From NCBI GenBank assembly GCA_030280995.1, contig JASXTE010000014.1:27424650-27488649 (forward strand): a stretch of 64,000 nt of DNA, given 5' to 3'. Shown here piece by piece: positions 21,290 through 33,802 of this stretch (position 1 is its first letter; each line of letters opens with the position of its first letter). The notes under the pieces are model-generated. The model made no database searches. It was given only the letters and a program-made list of their open reading frames with translations, and was not told the origin of the DNA. The position numbers were made by a program, and so were the translations under genes. Source of the DNA: Hemileia vastatrix (lineage: Eukaryota; Basidiomycota; Pucciniomycetes; Pucciniales; Zaghouaniaceae).

Positions 21290-24027
21290 AGACTGGTGCC
21301 TTGAGAAAGGAAATAATAATTGATCTGTCCTTAAGATTTCTTATGATCTCAGCATCTTCTACTGTAGATAAATCATTATTCCCAATGTCAATATTTTTCA
21401 AATAATGAGTATCTTCTTCCAGCAATAAAATTTCCTGGTGAGATTCATATGAAATATTGCTGGCACAATCACTTGAAGTATCATCCAGTGAAACTGTGTC
21501 ATCAGCATGTTCCTCTTTTTTTTCAACAAGATTTATTTTCTTGTCAAAAAAAATAGCCTTTCTGCCAATGTCTGCTGCATACTTTTTTGGTGCAACAGGG
21601 GCAGAAGGTTTACCAACTTTTTCAGGAGGTTTCTGTTGGTAATTGGATATTTTCTCCAATTAATTTCTATGAATGAATCTTCTGGAATCATACTTTTTAT
21701 TTAAAAGGACCTCATTACAAGTATTAATAAAGAAGAAGGTTTTCTTGAGAACTCATTTCTAGCAACTATCAAGTCTCTCAGAGACATAGGCAATTTATAG
21801 AGGATCCTGTCCTTCTGTAATAAAAAATACATTTCTGGGTCCATTGCCCTCAGGATCTTCACAAGTTTCATCAGGAACTTAATAGGTTTTTCAGCAGAAG
21901 AAGAGCTATATATAGCCTCTTCATACTGCCTTTGTTGAGCTAACATAAACTTGGAACCACCAAATTGTGCTTTAATTAATTTCTTCCAATCTTCCCATGA
22001 GTAGTCATTTTTATCTAAAAGGACAGATTCATACCACATTAGGGCTACATTGGTAAATAAAGAAATCAATTTAGACACAATTTCTTCATTTGAAAGTTTG
22101 TAAGAACTCTTCAGGTTATCAATTCTGCAAATAAATTGTTACCAATCAGAGGAAGATTCACCATCAAATGTTGGAAATTGGTCAAGTTTTGGACAATTCT
22201 TTTGATTTTAAGCAGTCTACTTATTACAAACTTGTTTCTATGTAAGAAGAAGATGTAATTTCTCTAACTGAAAAGTAATCTCATTGTTTAACCCTTCTGT
22301 AGATGAACAAGATGCATCATCAATTTTTGATGGAAACTCAGTAATATCTACAGGCATTTCTGGCACTAACTTTACTTTAGATGAACTAGAGATAGGTACA
22401 AGTGGAGTATCCTGTGTAACAGGCTCTTACAAAGAAATTTCAGAATACTTTTGGTCATGTAAAAATGAATTTAACTTCTCTTCAATGGTTGTTAGCCTAG
22501 TCTTCACTCTTGGAATACTGGATAATGTCTCATTGATATTTGCAAAAGATAACACTACGCAATATAGGGGGTGGACTTGCTAGCAAGTCCTCAACCTGAA
22601 CTCAGATGGAACTCAGATGGAACTCAGACTGAACTCATACTGAACCCATACTGAACTCTACTTGAACACCCACCTAAAACTGTTCTGCTGAGTGGTGTTC
22701 ATCCCTGATTGTATGGTTCCTTTATCAATAGCTCAATGTGTGTTCAATCTATGGTGAGTTTGGGTCCAAGGTTGCGGACTTGCTAGCAAATCCGCCCCCC
22801 ATATTGTGTGGTGTAATTGGTTCTTATTTTTCAGAGATGAATAATTTTCACTTAGTTTCTTCAAGTTCAACTCATTTCCCTTTAGTTCCTGGCCTCAGAT
22901 AGAGACAGTGTCTTTTAACTTAGATAAATCATTTTTGATATTTTGCTACAAAGAAACTTTTTTCTCATGAGTTACTTTGTACTTATAAAAATCATCAGAA
23001 ACTCTCTGTAATTAACTTCTTACTGATTGGTAACCCTGTTCAGTTAACAAACTATTATATTTTTGAGTCCATTGCATGTTGTTCATTTTATTATTTTGCT
23101 TGGAAATAATATCTCTCAAATATTCATCATTAATGGTAGCTACATCTGGAGTATTTCTTAACAAGAAACAGAGTAATTTTCCAGATTATAATAAAATTTA
23201 GGATCAAGTGTTTCATCAATAACTGCCATATCAGGTTTAATCATTGAATTAGCAATCAATACTAAAGGATTAGTAACATCTGAATATTGATTGGGAAGCT
23301 TACTAGAGCCAGCCTCTACTGGTCTCAAGGTATCATCACCTCTTTTAGAATTACCTGAAGGAACTGGATTAATGACAAGAAAGGGCACTTGAGATTCAAT
23401 GGAGGGTCTTACCATGGCTTTGGAAAAATTTGAATTTGAGGGTTCTTTTTCCTTCTTCCTCCTTGGTAGGGATGAGGAGGGGCTGGGCTGAATTGATGGG
23501 GCCTGGAAGGACCTTTCAGAGGTGTTTGCTGTCTTTGGGCCTGAAGGGAGTCCCACTGGGTGCTTAGCCAGTCCCATTAACATTTTGAAACTTCCACCTT
23601 TTCCTGTTGTTGAGGAGCTAATAGTGGAAGGGCTTTTGTTCTTGGAGGAGGTTTCCCCTTCTCTTTAAGAAAAGATTCTATATTTCTTACCTTTTCTTCT
23701 AGAATTTCTACCTTTGATTTTAATTTGAGGTTCTCTGCCCTCAACTCCTTGATGTGAGTGGAGAGGTTGGTGACTTCCTGCTACAAGGGCATTTTATTTA
23801 TCTTGAATCCTCTTGGAAGCTCTTCTGGGGGTTTCAATGGAGGCTTTTGATCCAGAGAAGTTTTTTCCACTTTTATTTCCACTTCTTGCATCTCCACATC
23901 CTGATTGATCCAGCAATTGATTAATTTGAGTAAGTCTTGTAGTCAAAGGAGAACTTACAGAAGTCTCATCATAATCAATCAAGTCTAGTTCCTAATCACG
24001 GCCCGCAGAAACACTTTGATCAGTCAT
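21290..24027 (-). pseudogene. Gag of G2, decayed and interrupted by a MITE
   Basis: The minus-strand gag starts at the ATG at 24027-24025 (MTDQSVSAG) and survives as pieces at 23794-23982, 23158-23583, 21701-22078 and 21290-21659. The capsid-like core (MSKLISLFTNVALMWYESVL, 22000-22078) is nearly identical in pattern to the G1 core at about 10560-10640. The zinc knuckle is degraded. A 261-bp CACTA-type MITE at 22553-22813 splits the region. The order and spacing parallel G1. Confidence 0.82.
22553..22813. mobile_element. MITE family B, CACTA-type, in G2 gag
   Basis: The left end begins CACTACGCAATATAGGGGG and the right end, read inverted, begins CACCACACAATATGGGGGG. The inverted similarity runs about 44 bp and includes the palindromic core GACTTGCTAGCAAGTCC. 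TAA flanks both sides (22550-22552 and 22814-22816), the 3-bp duplication typical of CACTA/EnSpm elements. The interior (about 170 bp) has a short tandem run of GAACTCAGAT-like units (about 22600-22660) and no reading frame. Confidence 0.8.
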
Positions 24028-24901
24028 TGTTGTATATAACTGAAACTGAGAGAAAGAAATATTAGAATTTAATATGTTGTTATGTAAATTTTTTGAAAGA
24101 GAAATAAGAGAAAAAATAAAAATATTTCAAGTATATAATCAATTATCAGGATAATTTAAACAACTGGAATAATGAAAATACAATATTTATCAGGACAAAA
24201 AATCAAGTGAAATAATTACAGCAATTTTTAATTAAACTAATTAAGATATTTATATTTTATTACCAGGACTTAAAATAATCAACTGAAATAATCAAATAAC
24301 TTATTAATTTTCAGGACAAAAAGTCAACTGGGATAATTAATACAAGTCTCAATTAGTTATTAATATATATTGATATATAATTATCAGGACTATGAGTCAA
24401 CTGAAATATTTATTACCAGGATTTTAATTTCAACTGAAGTAATTTAATATAATTAATTTAGATAACTTATATATTTATTATTTCACTTCCAGGAAATTTG
24501 TCAACCGCTACAATAAAATAAAATTTTAATTATCAGTACGATTGTCAACTGAAATAATTTAAAAAAAATATAATTTATTGAGATAATTTTTTTACTTCTA
24601 GGACTAAGAACAGTATTGATCTATCTTGGTCAACTAGGAAAAAAGAATAAATTTTTTATTATTATTTACCAGGCACCTCCCCCTGTAATGTGAACAAATA
24701 AATGCCACTACAGAGTGCTGAGTAAAAAGATATACTTGAAAGATGAAATAAGAAGAGTTAAACCTACAGATAGTAACTGGTATAGTCCCTACAATTTTAT
24801 AGGAAAAATACACCTATATAGAATTAGATTTGGGGGAGGTTTGATTCCCAGTCATGGAAAAAAGGTAAATCATCTGCCTGATGAGGTTTGTAATTTTTAG
24901 T
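24028..24901 (-). repeat. G2 leader with degenerate tandem repeats
   Basis: Between the 5' LTR and gag, about eight or nine degenerate units occur at roughly 24110-24640. On the plus strand each reads like TATCAGGAC, a short A-rich gap, then GTCAACTGAAATAATT. The spacing is about 50-65 bp. No gene is visible. The 24641-24901 part has no clear feature. Confidence 0.6.
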
Positions 24902-25487
24902 TGTCCAGAAAGGCTTATTGTTCCTTGTAGTCAAAGGTCCCTTGGTCGCCAGCATCAAGATAGTAATGTGTCAACAATGATTTGGATAGGCTCCCAACTG
25001 TCAAGGGGTTCGTTTGGTCTAGAAGTTTTTACAGCGATCCAAATGGTGGTGAAGGTGGAAAACTCAAGAATTTAAATCAAAGGCACCTAAGTTTTATCTT
25101 TTATAATGTATTACTTAAGTTAAAGGTAAAGAGGTATTAATATTATTACTCAGAAGGATTAGAATTATGTAAATGTAAATACTAAAGCAGTAATATTAGT
25201 AATGGAATTAATTTGGTAGTATATAATAAATTGTAAATGAGTGAAGAATGATAAAAAAACAACAAAAATGGGAGGCCTTATATAGGCAAAAAGGAGAGAA
25301 ACCACAAAGTTAAAAAATTCTATATACAGGAGTATAAGAGAAGAGAATATTCCAGAATGAAATATTGCAAATATTAAAGTTGTTCCAAAAAGAATGTATG
25401 AATATACTGTATTTACTGTTTATGCCAAATTATTTGATTTATTTCAAAGATCCCATAAATTTTACCTTTAAATAATTAATCTGAATT
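24902..25487 (-). repeat. 5' LTR of G2, truncated
   Basis: This matches the G2 3' LTR from its inner end (plus strand TGTCCAGAAAGG here, TGTCTAGAAAAT at 16729) to about 17476, and is cut off at 25487. There the sequence changes abruptly into copia coding sequence. The promoter half of the LTR is missing. Confidence 0.75.
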
Positions 25488-26902
25488 AAAGGGCATTGAT
25501 TTGAACCCTAAATTTGTTTCAACCACAACTTTTGCCTCACTGTGTCTAATCCTCACCTTAGCTGCAACATACAACTGGCCAGTCAGAACTTTTGACATTA
25601 CTGCTTTATATTTGTATAGTGAATCAGAAGAAGAAATATACATTAAGAAACCAGAGGGATTTGAAAGTAAAAATAAAGATCATGTCTTTAAACTTAATAA
25701 GGCTTTATATGGAACAAAGTAAGCAGGATGATGTTGGTGGAAACACCTTAGAAAAATTCTATTGAATCTGGGATATAAATTGAGTAATCAAGATGCAAGC
25801 ATGTATATGCTAGCTAAGCCATGGGTGACAGGCATGTTATGGATCCATGTCAATGATGGTGTTGTGGTAGGTAGTAATGATGATGTGTTAAAAAATCTGG
25901 AGGATGACATGGGTCATCAATTAAAAGTTAAATGGTTGGATGGTCTGACCTCAATTGTTGGTTTAGCTGTTTTGAGATGTCATAAAGGTTTCACCATTCT
26001 TCAACAAGCTCTGATCAAGAAGGTTCTCAAGGAACATAATCCCACAGGTTTGACTTCTAATTCTCTTCTCCCCACAGGTTTATCATTGGTTTTGGTTTCT
26101 CTAAAAGAAAAATCAAACCCTCCACTGGAACCCATGAAATTTTTGTTGTTCATAGGATCACTTTCATATCTAGTTGCAGGATCTAGGCCTGATTTGGCTT
26201 ACCTAGTCAACTTCCTGGCACATCATGCATTGAGACTAGGTAAAGCTGAATGGGATGGATGCACTTAATCATCTCCTAAGATATCTACAACTCACAAATA
26301 ATATGAAATTCCACATTTTTCTAACCTTCAATGCCTGACCTTCTACTAAAATATATTTTGATGCAACATGGGGGGGGAGAATTGGCAAGAGCAAAAGGTG
26401 GTCACATTCTCATGGTCAATGGGTGTTTAATCCTATGGCAGTAAAAAATGCAATAAAGAGTGGCTACTGCATTGCTTCATTCAGAGCTGATTGCAATGTC
26501 TAATGCCACCAGGCAAGCTTTTTGATGCGCAATTTTTTAAGAGATGTTGATCTATGCTATGGTCCAACTCAACTGATGTTCAATAACAAAGGTGCGAGTA
26601 TAGTGGCCACAGATAACCCATCTGATAAGAGATGTTAACATGTAGACAAGAATTTTTACTTTGTTAATGAACAGGTATACCATAAAGAGATAAATATTAA
26701 TTGGGTATTATCTAAAGACCAAGTAGAAGATTTTTTAACAAAAAATCTTGGGCCAAATGTTTGGAGAGAGAAGTGGTTTCTTCTGGGTGTCCATTAATTA
26801 CATTTTATTTCTTTTTCTTTTTGTTTACTTTCTTCTCTCTATAATTATTTTAATTTATTTCTTTTATTTTATACAGCAATGGGAAAATCACTAAGAGGGG
26901 GG
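25488..26902 (+). pseudogene. Copia C1: 3' part of Pol (RT and RNase H)
   Basis: Recognition starts inside reverse transcriptase (KGIDLNPKFVSTTTFASLC), aligning with the intact copia C3 Pol. RT motifs FDITALYLYSESEEE and LWIHVNDGVVVGSNDD follow; the Asp pair of the active site is changed to Asn-Asp. RNase H remnants run to about 26797, ending in FLTKNLGPNVWREKW. Stops at about 25720, 26266 and later, plus frame changes, break it. The element is 5'-truncated exactly where the G2 LTR ends. Confidence 0.8.
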
Positions 26903-27030
26903 TGTTATGTATAGATCTTAATATGCTTAGTGGTTATGCAATATGTACATAGTCTTTGGTATAAAACCTATGGTGCAGCTGATGCGCTTAGCTCCAGTTC
27001 ACTTCAGAAGAAGTGCTGACACTGCTACCA
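26903..27030 (+). repeat. 3' LTR of copia C1
   Basis: It is preceded by the purine tract AAGAGGGGGG, starts TGTTATGTATAG and ends about GACACTGCTACCA. Both ends resemble the LTRs of C2 and C3 (TGTTATGT start, ACA-type end). Confidence 0.7.
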
Positions 27031-27081
27031 TAGCTTAGAAGACGGAACTTAGATCATAATTGTTATTTTAAAAGATCTTTA
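27031..27081. other. Spacer between C1 and C2
   Basis: These 51 bp separate two same-strand copia elements. The last five, CTTTA, are the left target duplication of C2. Confidence 0.6.
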
Positions 27082-27254
27082 TATTATGTGTTTAAGCACC
27101 TTATGTACATAGTCATTTATAATATAATCTTTAGTCACAGCATCCCCTGTTCTCTGGCTCTTTCCGGAGCTCTACAGGCTGACACTGTGATACAGGTAAG
27201 CAATGAATAATAACTGGTTCTTTCCAGAGTTCTACAGGATGACACTGTGCTACA
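27082..27254 (+). repeat. 5' LTR of C2 with duplicated end
   Basis: The terminal 35 bp occur twice, ending at 27194 (GACACTGTGATACA) and at 27254 (GACACTGTGCTACA), with a spacer beginning GGTAAGCA. The 3' LTR has the terminal segment once and is 114 bp long. AGTTATGGGCTG follows as the presumed primer-binding site. Confidence 0.75.
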
Positions 27255-27353
27255 AGTTATGGGCTGTACCGGTGGGCATATAAATGATAGCCGTAAATAA
27301 CTCCACAACTTCAGCAGCACTAGGAATGTTAGTAGCCAAACGACCCCCAGCAT

Positions 27354-28628
27354 ATGTCTAAAAAAGACCCACCTTCTTCCTGTGCTGGTAAAAATAAAAC
27401 CACCCAAATTACTTGCTTCATCTCAGACCGTGAGCTGCAAAGCCTTGGTATTGATCCTTTAGACACCCCTGATTACCCTTCTACCTTGCACAGTACTTGG
27501 GCTCACCCCTTAGTTACACTGGTCCCTACCCTTACCCTCATACTGCAAACTCCCCCCACACCTAATCCTAAAGCACTGCTTCCCCCTACTTCCCCTCCCT
27601 CTCCCTCGCAATTCAATATCAACCCTCCCCCTAATTCCCCTTCCTCTACCTGGTAAAAATTAGAGCCTACATAGGCCAAACTTCCACTTACTTTACCTCT
27701 CTCCCCCTTACGCAACCTAAAGGCTAGCAAGGCCTCCATTCCCACTACCACCCCTATACCTAGCGCAGCACCCACCCCCAATCTAACTACCCCTACAGTG
27801 CCTATCCCTCCCTATCCTAAAATTACCCCTATCAACCAAATTACTCATGTGATAGGGGACCCAACTTTAGACTCTTTACCCACTACCTTCACTGACATAA
27901 TGCCAATTCCATCTGCTGAATAACAACTGTTGCCTGTACAAGGCCATTCAGTTTCCCCATTCCACCACCCTGTCCTTCCTCATCTTTCACAACCTATTGG
28001 GATGATTGAGAGAAAAAGAACTTTGAAAAATGTTATTTATTTCACCAAGTCCGTCCCCTGTCTTGAGACTTCAGGTAGCAATTTCTCTGAGTGGCACAGT
28101 AACGTCATGGCTCTAATAAAAGATTTTGTTGGCACAAGAGCTTACGCAATGAATGATGAACCTAGTACTGATGATTTTGAAGACAGAGTCACACATCTTA
28201 TTTTTTTTCACTCGATCCCTAGTAATTTGTGCCATGAAATTTCAACAGATTGGAAAGAAAACCAGAACTATCTTCACATTTCCAACAAATTCACTATATC
28301 CAATCATACATCAATCATGAAAGCTATCTGTAACTTAATCAATTTGAAGGAAACTCAATTTACATCACATGCCAAGTATTTAGAAGCCTTCAACAAACAT
28401 TTTGACATCATTGAACAGAAAGGTATTGTGTTCAATCAGAAAGTTTTCAAAGCTCTAATGTCCCATGCTTTACTGACTTCATTGCTCAAAGATCTATATG
28501 TTGACCTATGTGTTTCTCTCAATAATTGTCCTGACTCAAAATCTGTTACTTTTGAAGATTTTTTCCAACTCATGCCAACTCTCACCCAAAACAGAGCCAA
28601 TCAAGAAGGAATTTTATCACCTACTGCT
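27354..28628 (+). pseudogene. Gag of C2
   Basis: The ATG at 27354 opens MSKKDPPSSC, similar in placement to the C3 Gag start. The first piece ends at 27656. The main capsid region (about 27930-28628) includes SNFSEWHSNVMALIKDFVGTR and aligns in pattern with the C3 Gag (SNWFDWNHSILNLMKDYVGTR). The frame is cut at 28628 by a solo LTR. The reading frame between 27657 and 27929 is broken. Confidence 0.8.
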
Positions 28629-29435
28629 TGTCACGCGCCATGTGGCACTCAAGGCAAAAGAAGCTCATTAAATCAATAAAAACAGAGGTTTAAATCCATA
28701 CTCAAAGCGCAGAAAGTGATTCTACATAGCAACGGCGACTTCCCTTTGTGTACTCACTATTCAACTGCACTAATCTAAACTTTAAATCTAAATTAGTCAA
28801 TTTCTCAAAAGTGTGTTTAGTCTTTTCTTCAATAAGCAACGCACAGCGCAATATTCAATACAATATTCTGCTAAAAGGTTTATTAAGTATCTGTGGTTTA
28901 TTAAAAGGGGTAGTGAGCATGGACGGGATGGTTAGTGGAGGATTAAGGGGTTAACAGATTTTAGTGAGGAGGGTCCAGGTGTAACAGGTGTAATTTTGGT
29001 GTTCTGTGGTGTGCGGAATGATGGATGGGTATGAGGTCAATGCGAGGAGGAGTAATGGATATAAAAGGGGTTGGATTTTGGTTCGATATTTCTTTAGAAT
29101 TAAATTATAAAACATATTTATAGTTAATAGTGGTAAAACTGCAAGTTAAATCATTATTGTTGTAATTTCCTTATTTTCTCAATAATCATTTCTAAAACTT
29201 AAATCTTTGATTGTTGAGTTTACAACCCTTTGCGAGATCCTAAGAATATTAGTATTACCTTAAATTATATTAAGATTCTTATCAAACATATCTCAAAGCA
29301 GTAGCTCTTCCTTTGAGTCATCTTCAAACCACTTCCTCGAACATTCCCTCTGTGCTTTGAAGAAGTTTCTAAACTCCTCCCTTCATCTCACTTTCAGGAA
29401 CACCCTTGACCTTGTGCGTAGGTTGTCTGGTGACA
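28629..29435 (+). mobile_element. Solo LTR of the G3 gypsy family
   Basis: This 807-bp block begins TGTCACGCGCCATGT and ends TTGTCTGGTGACA, matching the LTRs of G3 end to end. CTGCT flanks it on both sides (28624-28628 and 29436-29440). It keeps the TATAAAAG box and the AGAATTAAATTATA segment used in the G3 self-priming model. The internal region has been removed by LTR-LTR recombination. It interrupts C2 gag. Confidence 0.9.
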
Positions 29436-32400
29436 CTGCTACTCTTTCTGTTGAACCATCTCTTCATGCTGCTGCTCAACTTCAGAGAAAAACTGACTCT
29501 TAAAGGCCTCCTGGTGCATGTCCTACTTTTCATAAATGCCATTCCACTGCTCATGTTGTAGCACACTATCCATACAATCCTCATTCTGCAAATTTCTCAG
29601 CTAAACTATAAATTATGCATGAATGTACAAAGGCTTATGCTTCTGATCCCAATGCAAGAAACAAAAAGGTTTATATCCCTTTCAAACATCCACAACGTGG
29701 CCCCATTTGTGCATGAGATGTTCAAATTGAAACTAATGAAATCACCATCTTTGAACAAAACATTGAGGCACTTTATGAAATGGTTGAGCAAATTGATCTG
29801 AATAGTGCTGAATGGTCTCCCAATGCGATTGCTGATAACTATGCTATCTTGGACAGTGGAGCAACTCATCATGTCACTGGCAATGTGAGACTTCTAGAAA
29901 ACTTCAGACTTCTTAAAAAACAAATTCCAGTCAAAGTGGCCACTAAAAGTCCTTCTTCCTTCATCACTGGCATAGGAGATTTAAAAATAAAAGGGGATGG
30001 TAAAATAGTCACTATTACCAATGTCTTCTATTGTCCAGATGTTGGGACTACTCTAATTTCTTTATTTGATTCAGTGAAATGTGGTTTCTGTTTTTTTTTT
30101 TGTGTTCTGAAAATAAAAATTTGGGGATTTATTTGAAAGAGGATTTGATAATAACTGGCTGGGTAGAGAATACCAGAAGAAGATGGGTTTTGGATGTAAT
30201 TAGTGTTAGTACTTGCAATCCAAATGATGTTCCCTCTTATTTCTACTCCTTGCATTCTTTGCTACTTTGCACTGTTAAAAAGAATCATCATATCATCTGT
30301 TCACCTGCAGCCAAAGGTTCCCTAATGGACTGGCATAGAAGACTGGGACATATCAGTGTTGATGTCATCAGAAAAATCATCAATTCTGGTATGGGCACTG
30401 GTTTACCACTATCTATACCTGCAGGTAAGATTGATTGTGAAGATTGTTTAATTGCAAATAGAACTAGGAAACCATCAGCTACCCGTGAATCAAAGCCAGA
30501 ATCTTTGATGAGTTTAATTGTTGGAGATCTTGTTGGCCCCATGGAGCTAGGTGTGCAGAAATGTTCAGGGCAAGCTCAACTTCCTATGGTGAGGTATTTC
30601 TAATCAATGCCAAATCTGAGGCAACTTCTTGTTTTGTTTCTTTCTATAAGAAATTAGAAAATATAACTGGAAGGAAGCTTCAAGTTTTACACACTGATGG
30701 AGGTGAAATGAACAGCAATAAAATGGCTTAGATCTTTGCCAATATTGAGGCTACTCACAAAGTCACCTGCCCCCACCATCATGAGCAAAATGGAACAGCT
30801 GAAAGATTCAACAGAACAGTTGGTGACATTTCAAGAACCAAACTCCTTGCAAGTGATCTACCCAAATCATTCTGGGGTTTAGCATACAAATGAGCAGCTC
30901 ATGCTCACAACCGAAACCCCAATGTCAAAACAGGTGACAAAACTCCTATTCAGCTGATGTACAATGCAACTCCAAACTATTCCAATTTTTACATTTTTGG
31001 TGAAACAGCATTTGTTCATATATTTACAAGGAAACACACCAAAAACTAGATCATTGTGCTTTGATTTGTAAGTGTGTAGGTTATTCCATAAACAATGCTG
31101 GTTGGATTTTTTGGCATGAAGTATCAAACACCTTTTTTGAATCTGCCATGGCTGTTTTCCCTGGCAATCACCTTCCCACTCATGATGCTGCTCTCCAAGC
31201 CCCAATGACAACACCATCAAAGGGTTCACTTCAGTCTATTCTCAACAATCTGAAATCAGGTGATTTCAATGATGAAAAAAATGTTTCTGTCACAAGAAAA
31301 AGCTGTTACAGAGATTGTCATAAAAGGTTTGTCACACTCTGATATTATCCCTAGAACTCATCTACAAGCCATGCTATCTCCTGACCATCAAAAATGGGAA
31401 CTGGCATGCAGAAGAGAACTAGCTAACATGAAGAACATGGATGTTTGGTATGAAGAAAAAGTCCCACCAGGCAGTAAAATCACCAATGCAAAATGGGTAT
31501 TCACCATCAAAAATCCTTCTTCAAACTCATTAACATACAAGGCAGGCTATGTAGCAAAAGGTTTCCTTCAACAATATGGTATTGATTTTACTGAAACTTT
31601 TGCTCCCACTGCAACTTTTGCTTCACAATGTGTTCTTTTGACCCTTGCAGCATATCACAAATGACCTGTAAAGTCTTTTGATGTCACAGAAGCTTATCTT
31701 CACAGTCCAATTGATGAAGCTATATGGGTATGTCCTCCTGAAGATTTTCACCTGAAGGATAAAGACAGTGCTCTCTGCCTGAAGAAATCTCTATATGGCA
31801 CCAAGCAGGCAGCAAGATGTTGGTGGTTACACATTGCTGACAAACTTGACTCTCTAGGATATAAAGCTAGTCAATACGACAAACGTTTTTATGTCTTAAG
31901 GAAGAAAGGTTGTTTGGGTGTGGTTTGGATACATGTTGATGATGGAATTGTGACTGGCATTAGTGAGGAGGTGTTGAAGGAGATGGAGGATAGTTTAGAA
32001 GGATCTTTAAAGGTAAAGTGGAATGAAAAGGTGGATGGCATTGTGGGCGTAGGTATTGAAGAGGTCCCTGAAGGCTTTAATCTCAACAATTTTCAGCTAA
32101 TTAACAAAATTATAAGAGAACATAATCCTTCAGGACTAGTCACAAGATCTCCTTTACCTCAACAGTTAAAAACCAGATCAGCAACAGATGATGAAGAGGC
32201 AGTTGACACTACCAAGTATCTTTCTATTTTAGGTGCTCTCAGCTATGTAGTGGTGGCAACTAGGCCTGATCTTTCTTTCCCAATAAACTTCCTTGCTAGA
32301 TTCTCTTCAAGGCCAACAGCTACTCATTGGACAGCTCTCAATCACCTCTTACATTATGTACACTACACTGCCAAACTTTGATTTCATATTCATCCTGACA

Positions 32401-32660
32401 GATCCAGCCCTCTTGAATTACTCTCTTACACTGATGCCACATGAAACAACAAGGAATTTGCCAGAGCTCAATCTGGTCATCTATTACTGCTCAATGGCTG
32501 CCCTGTTGTATGGACATCATGACGTCAACTAACTGTAAGCGACTCATCTATGACAGCTGAATATGTCTCTCTTAGTAGTGGACTGAAGGATGCAATTTGG
32601 ATCTCAAACTTGCTTCAAGATCTGTATCCTGATTTTCCACCTGTCAGGCTTTATGGTGGA
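29436..32660 (+). pseudogene. Pol of C2, decayed
   Basis: The nucleocapsid end is followed by protease (ILDSGATHHVTGN at about 29850), the pre-integrase motif WHRRLGHISVDVIRKI at about 30330, an integrase core with HHEQNGTAERFNRTVGD at about 30780, RT with KWVFTIKNP at about 31490 and VWIHVDDGIVTG at about 31920, and RNase H up to GLKDAIWISNLLQDLYPD at about 32580. Frame changes and stops occur near 30134, 30600, 30730, 30892, 31050, 31662 and 32379. The RNase H end is replaced by a minisatellite. The active-site DD of RT is intact but the protein cannot be made. Confidence 0.88.
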
Positions 32661-32674
32661 ATGGGGTGGGGGGA

Positions 32675-32851
<177 letters not shown>

Positions 32852-32966
32852 CTTATTTCTTTTTCTCTTCTATATTTCTTTTCAATTTCTTATTAATTTT
32901 TTAATGGTTACTTACAGAAGGGAGAATATTTATATTGGAATAGTTTAAATGACCATGTGGGGGGGA

Positions 32967-33080
32967 TGTTATGTGCTTAGACACCTTATTTACATAGTCA
33001 CTTGTGAATATAGTCTGTAGTCGCGGCGTCCCCTGTTCTCCTGTTCTTTCCGGAGTTCTACAGGCTGACACCGTGCTACA
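32967..33080 (+). repeat. 3' LTR of C2
   Basis: It starts TGTTATGTGCTTAG after the purine tract TGTGGGGGGGA and ends CACCGTGCTACA, 114 bp. It carries one copy of the terminal segment that is doubled in the 5' LTR. Confidence 0.85.
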
Positions 33081-33337
33081 CTTTAAAGTATACTTTAGTT
33101 CCCGCATGTTTACTCTATTTGAGAAATAGATATAATAAGATAACTCCCCACACTTAGTATACTCGATATCTCACAGCGAAATAGTTATAAGAAGGTATTC
33201 CCCACACTTGTTACTTGAGATCTCACATCGAAGAAGTTATAATAAGATAGTACTTCCCCACATTTAAAATTGGAATGATGTAATTAGTTACGTAGTATTA
33301 ATATATATATATAACAAGAATTCGCGGGAGAAGTTCC
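33081..33337. repeat. Intervening DNA with a three-copy repeat
   Basis: Between C2 and C3 a unit of about 55-60 bp is repeated three times at about 33115-33265. Each contains ATA(A)TAAGATA-like sequence, CCCCACACTT and ATCTCACA. No gene is visible. Confidence 0.6.
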
Positions 33338-33512
33338 TGTTGACACGGCATCAGACTTAGTCCCGGAGTAACCACTTTTATTACTAAAATAGAATGCTTA
33401 CCTGTTGACACGGCATCAGACTTAGTCCCGGAGTAACCGGGGAAAAGTCCAAGTGCCGCGGCAGCAGGTTTATATACATGGTAACTAAGTACTTAACACT
33501 ATGTACATAACA
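33338..33512 (-). repeat. 3' LTR of C3
   Basis: On the minus strand it runs TGTTATGTACATAG to GTGTCAACA. The terminal 36 bp are present twice (plus-strand copies starting at 33338 and 33403), with a spacer that on the minus strand begins GGTAAGCA. Confidence 0.92.
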
Positions 33513-33802
33513 CCCCCCCACTTTGTTACCATTTATTCCAACTCTTAGCTAAGTTTGACGCCTATATAATCATATCTGATAAAAAATTTGTAGTGGAATA
33601 CTATTAATAGATGAGAGTAGGAAAAGAGGAGAGAAAAAGGAAAATGATAGAAGAAGAAGAAAAAAAAACGATTAGATAGGATGAAGAAAAAAAAACTTAG
33701 AATAAATGTTATTATTTTATTTTATTTTATTTTATTTTATTTTATTTTATTTTTTTTTTTTTATTTTTTATTTTTTTTTTTTTATTTTTTTTTTTTTTAT
33801 TA

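Noticed and set aside
24820..24860. GGTTTGATTCCCAGTC, like a tRNA B box
   Set aside because: No A box at the right distance, no cloverleaf and no acceptor stem; probably chance in the G2 leader.
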